From Mycolicibacterium sp. (GTDB lineage: Bacteria > Actinomycetota > Actinomycetes > Mycobacteriales > Mycobacteriaceae), in NCBI GenBank assembly GCA_020637165.1, contig JACJWN010000004.1:372001-436000 (forward strand): 64,000 bases of DNA, in the 5' to 3' direction. The notes under the pieces are model-generated. The model did no database searches. It saw only the letters and a list, made by a program, of their open reading frames with translations, and was not told the origin of the DNA. Both the position numbers and the translations under genes were made by a program. This document shows positions 61,734 to 64,000 of this stretch, piece by piece; position 1 is the stretch's first letter; the number at the start of each line of letters is the position of its first letter.

Positions 61734-61754
61734 TTCGGCCCCGAGGAGGCCCCT

Positions 61755-62051
61755 ATGCCCAAAGCCGCTGAACTCGCCGAACTGCACCATCTGATCGGAA
61801 ACATGCGCCGCTGCGTGACCGCGCTGCAGGATCGCTACGGCGATGCACCGGCGATGCGCCGGGTGATGATCGACACCGACCGCATCCTCGGTGACCTGGA
61901 AATTCTCGAGATGGACGCCGGCGAACTCGAGCACGCCGCGCACATCGTGGTGGCCACCGGCGAGAAGGTCCAGGTGCCCGACACCCCCTACGACCGCGAG
62001 TTCTGGCGGGGCATCGACGACGAGGGCGTAGGCGGGCGCAACCGCGACTGA
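61755..62051 (+). CDS. Small conserved protein of the Sdh1 operon (Rv0250c-like)
   Basis: 98 residues, helical and acidic, with AELAELHHLIGNMRRC at the N-terminus and an acidic segment around ILGDLEILEMDAGELEH. The ATG has an excellent Shine-Dalgarno (gaggagg). It is not a known Sdh subunit, but a small gene of this size stands at the same place before the sdh1 genes in M. tuberculosis (Rv0250c). Its role is unknown. The membrane anchor gene follows after 69 bp. Confidence 0.8.
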   Translation: MPKAAELAELHHLIGNMRRCVTALQDRYGDAPAMRRVMIDTDRILGDLEILEMDAGELEHAAHIVVATGEKVQVPDTPYDREFWRGIDDEGVGGRNRD

Positions 62052-62120
62052 CCCGACTTTAGAAACGGGTCCGCGTCTGAGTAGTGTTCCCTGCAGTTGA
62101 CTCGAAGGGGATCACTGCAG

Positions 62121-62939
62121 ATGAGCGCACCCACAGCCAATCGTCCCGCCACCGGTGTCTTCTCACCCGGTCGGGCGCAGATTCCACAACGGACGCTGCG
62201 CACGGACAATTGGCTGCGATCGCCCATCCTCGTCGACCTCGGTTTCGCCGCGTTCGTCATCTACGCGACGGTCCGGGCGTTCCAGCAGAACAACTTCTTC
62301 GTCGAGAAGTACCACTACCTCACCCCTTTCTACTCGCCGTGTATCAGCAAGGGTTGCGGAGCGGCCAGCGAGTTCTGGCCGCAGCTGCTGCCCGACGTCT
62401 GGTGGCTTCCCTACGCGGCGCTGTCACTGCCGTTCCTACTGCTTTTCCGACTGACCTGCTACTACTATCGCGGCGCCTACTACCGGTCGGTCTGGCAAGC
62501 TCCGACGGCCTGCGCGGTGGCCGAGCCGCACGCCACCTACACCGGTGAGACCCGGCTCCCGCTGATCATCCAGAACAGCCACCGGTACTTCTTCTACATC
62601 GCGGCCATCATCTCGGTGATCAACACCTACGACGCGATCAAGGCGTTCCACTCGCCGTCCGGCTTCGGCCTGGGACTGGGCAACCTGATCCTGGTGGGCA
62701 ACGTCATCCTGCTGTGGATCTACACGCTGAGCTGCCACTCCTGCCGGCACGTGACCGGCGGACGGCTCAAACACTTCTCCAAGCACCCGGTCCGGTACTG
62801 GATCTGGACGCAGGTCAGCGCGATCAACACCCGGCACAAGATGTTCGCGTGGATCACCCTCGGCTCGCTGATGCTCACCGATTTCTACATCATGCTCGTC
62901 GCCAGTGGCACCATCTCCGACCTGAGATTCATTGGCTGA
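62121..62939 (+). CDS. Succinate dehydrogenase 1 membrane anchor subunit (Rv0249c-like)
   Basis: 272 residues with five membrane helices, the anchor of the mycobacterial Sdh1 complex that passes electrons from succinate to menaquinone. It carries Cys/His clusters, CISKGCG (74-80) and SCHSCRH (204-210), which fit the membrane-embedded Rieske-type iron-sulfur cluster described for M. smegmatis Sdh1. The ATG at 62121 has AAGGGG upstream; earlier in-frame starts are less likely. Length is nearly identical to Rv0249c (273). The sdhA start lies 38 bp downstream. Confidence 0.92.
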   Translation: MSAPTANRPATGVFSPGRAQIPQRTLRTDNWLRSPILVDLGFAAFVIYATVRAFQQNNFFVEKYHYLTPFYSPCISKGCGAASEFWPQLLPDVWWLPYAALSLPFLLLFRLTCYYYRGAYYRSVWQAPTACAVAEPHATYTGETRLPLIIQNSHRYFFYIAAIISVINTYDAIKAFHSPSGFGLGLGNLILVGNVILLWIYTLSCHSCRHVTGGRLKHFSKHPVRYWIWTQVSAINTRHKMFAWITLGSLMLTDFYIMLVASGTISDLRFIG

Positions 62940-62977
62940 CCTGGTTTTACCGATAGTTGCAGTGAGGACGAGAAGTT

Positions 62978-64000
62978 ATGGTTGAAGTCGAACGGCATTC
63001 GTACGACGTTGTCGTGATCGGTGCCGGGGGCTCGGGGCTGCGCGCGGTGATCGAGGCTCGTCAGCGCGGGCTACGGGTGGCGGTGGTGAGCAAGTCGTTG
63101 TTCGGCAAGGCGCACACCGTGATGGCCGAGGGTGGCTGCGCGGCCGCGATGGGCAACGCCAACTCCAAGGACAGCTGGCAGGTGCACTTCGCCGACACGA
63201 TGCGCGGCGGCAAATTCCTCAACAACTGGCGAATGGCCGAGCTGCACGCCCAGGAGGCACCCGAGCGGGTGTGGGAGCTGGAGACTTACGGCGCGCTGTT
63301 CGACCGGACCAAGGACGGCCGGATCAGCCAGCGCAACTTCGGCGGCCACACCTACCCGCGGCTGGCTCACGTCGGCGACCGCACCGGCCTGGAGATCATC
63401 CGCACCCTGCAGCAGAAGATCGTCTCGCTGCAGCAGGAAGACAAGGCCGAACTGGGTGACTACGAGGCCCGGATCAAGGTCTTCGCCGAATGCTCGATTA
63501 CCGAGTTGATCACCGAGGGAGGCCGGATCGCCGGGGCGTTCGGCTACTGGCGCGAGACCGGCAAGTTCATCCTCTTCGAGGCGCCGGCGATCGTGCTGGC
63601 CACCGGCGGCATCGGCAAGTCGTTCAAGGTGTCGTCGAACTCCTGGGAGTACACCGGCGACGGCCACGCGCTGGCGATGCGGGCCGGGTCCTCGCTGATC
63701 AACATGGAGTTCATCCAGTTTCACCCGACCGGAATGGTCTGGCCGCTGTCGGTGAAGGGCATCCTGGTCACCGAGGGCGTGCGCGGCGACGGCGGGGTTC
63801 TGAAGAACTCCGAGGGCAAGCGGTTCATGTTCGACTACATCCCCTCAGTGTTCAAGGGTCAGTACGCCGAGACCGAGGAGGAGGCCGACCAGTGGCTCAA
63901 GGACAACGACTCGGCTCGGCGCACCCCTGACCTGCTGCCCCGCGACGAGGTCGCCCGGGCGATCAACACCGAGGTCAAGGCCGGCCGGGGCACCCCCCAC
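62978..64000 (+). CDS. sdhA: Succinate dehydrogenase 1 flavoprotein SdhA, 3' truncated by window edge
   Basis: The first 341 codons of the flavoprotein subunit (the M. tuberculosis Sdh1 SdhA has about 646 residues). The FAD-binding fold opens VVVIGAGGSGLRAVIEARQ (12-30), the flavin-linking histidine is His46 in FGKAHTVMAEGG, and the active-site region EFIQFHPTGM is present. It oxidises succinate to fumarate on the cytosolic side and feeds electrons to SdhB, expected just outside the window. Operon order: small gene, membrane anchor, sdhA. Confidence 0.95.
   Translation, partial: MVEVERHSYDVVVIGAGGSGLRAVIEARQRGLRVAVVSKSLFGKAHTVMAEGGCAAAMGNANSKDSWQVHFADTMRGGKFLNNWRMAELHAQEAPERVWELETYGALFDRTKDGRISQRNFGGHTYPRLAHVGDRTGLEIIRTLQQKIVSLQQEDKAELGDYEARIKVFAECSITELITEGGRIAGAFGYWRETGKFILFEAPAIVLATGGIGKSFKVSSNSWEYTGDGHALAMRAGSSLINMEFIQFHPTGMVWPLSVKGILVTEGVRGDGGVLKNSEGKRFMFDYIPSVFKGQYAETEEEADQWLKDNDSARRTPDLLPRDEVARAINTEVKAGRGTPH

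Overview
The window comes from the chromosome of a mycobacterium (family Mycobacteriaceae). It is GC-rich and densely coding, and it carries the mycobacterial cell-wall locus in nearly the same order as the M. tuberculosis Rv3777-Rv3811 region, followed by an ESX-2-type secretion locus and the start of a succinate dehydrogenase 1 operon. Several features argue against the M. tuberculosis complex and for an environmental species: a beta-glucoside-type PTS permease, a different gene set between the O-antigen-like transporter and gtrA, no fadE35/IS segment between embB and accD4, and a rearranged ESX-2/Sdh1 junction. No rRNA, tRNA, CRISPR array, insertion sequence or phage gene was seen.

Layout. 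Positions 1-7.2 kb: end of a quinone oxidoreductase, a class-V aminotransferase-fold protein that lacks the PLP lysine, a large membrane protein (Rv3779-like), the proteasome activator Bpa, then overlapping wzt-type ATPase, glfT1 and wzm-type permease genes that start and export galactan. 7.2-9.0 kb: an accessory three-gene minus-strand cassette (HD hydrolase, flavin split-barrel protein, unknown). 9.0-23.4 kb: gtrA-dprE1-dprE2-aftA-embC-embA-embB, which make decaprenylphosphoryl arabinose and polymerise arabinan. 23.4-28 kb: a vapC remnant, a PTS EIIBCA permease, a Ser/Thr kinase and a helical protein of unknown role. 28-37 kb: fadD32-pks13-accD4, the final mycolic acid condensation. 37-41 kb: culp6, a DUF732 lipoprotein, fbpD and fbpA (mycolyl transfer). 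41-47.7 kb: glf-glfT2-PAP2 phosphatase-ubiA-aftB, an overlapping operon for galactan, decaprenyl-phosphoribose and terminal arabinan. 48-50.8 kb: the repeat protein Erp and a peptidoglycan amidase-like protein.

50.8-61.5 kb is an ESX-2-like type VII secretion operon on the minus strand: PE, PPE, esxD, esxC, espG, a MinD-like ATPase, eccD, mycP, eccE, eccA. The membrane ATPase eccC and eccB, which precede PE in the canonical locus, are not there. The genes that are present look intact, with catalytic motifs retained. From 61.7 kb the plus strand carries a small conserved gene, the Sdh1 membrane anchor and the first half of sdhA, which runs off the window.

The cell-wall genes together take UDP-galactopyranose and decaprenyl-phosphate pentose to arabinogalactan and attach mycolates to it. 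Drug-target positions (DprE1 Cys387; the EmbB Met equivalent to Met306) are wild type. The observations most worth following up are the ESX-2 locus without eccB/eccC, the lysine-less aminotransferase-like protein, the vapC remnant broken by a 14-bp tandem duplication, the PTS/kinase insertion between embB and accD4, and several in-frame tandem repeats (gtrA-dprE1 junction, fbpA leader, erp, pks13 linkers).
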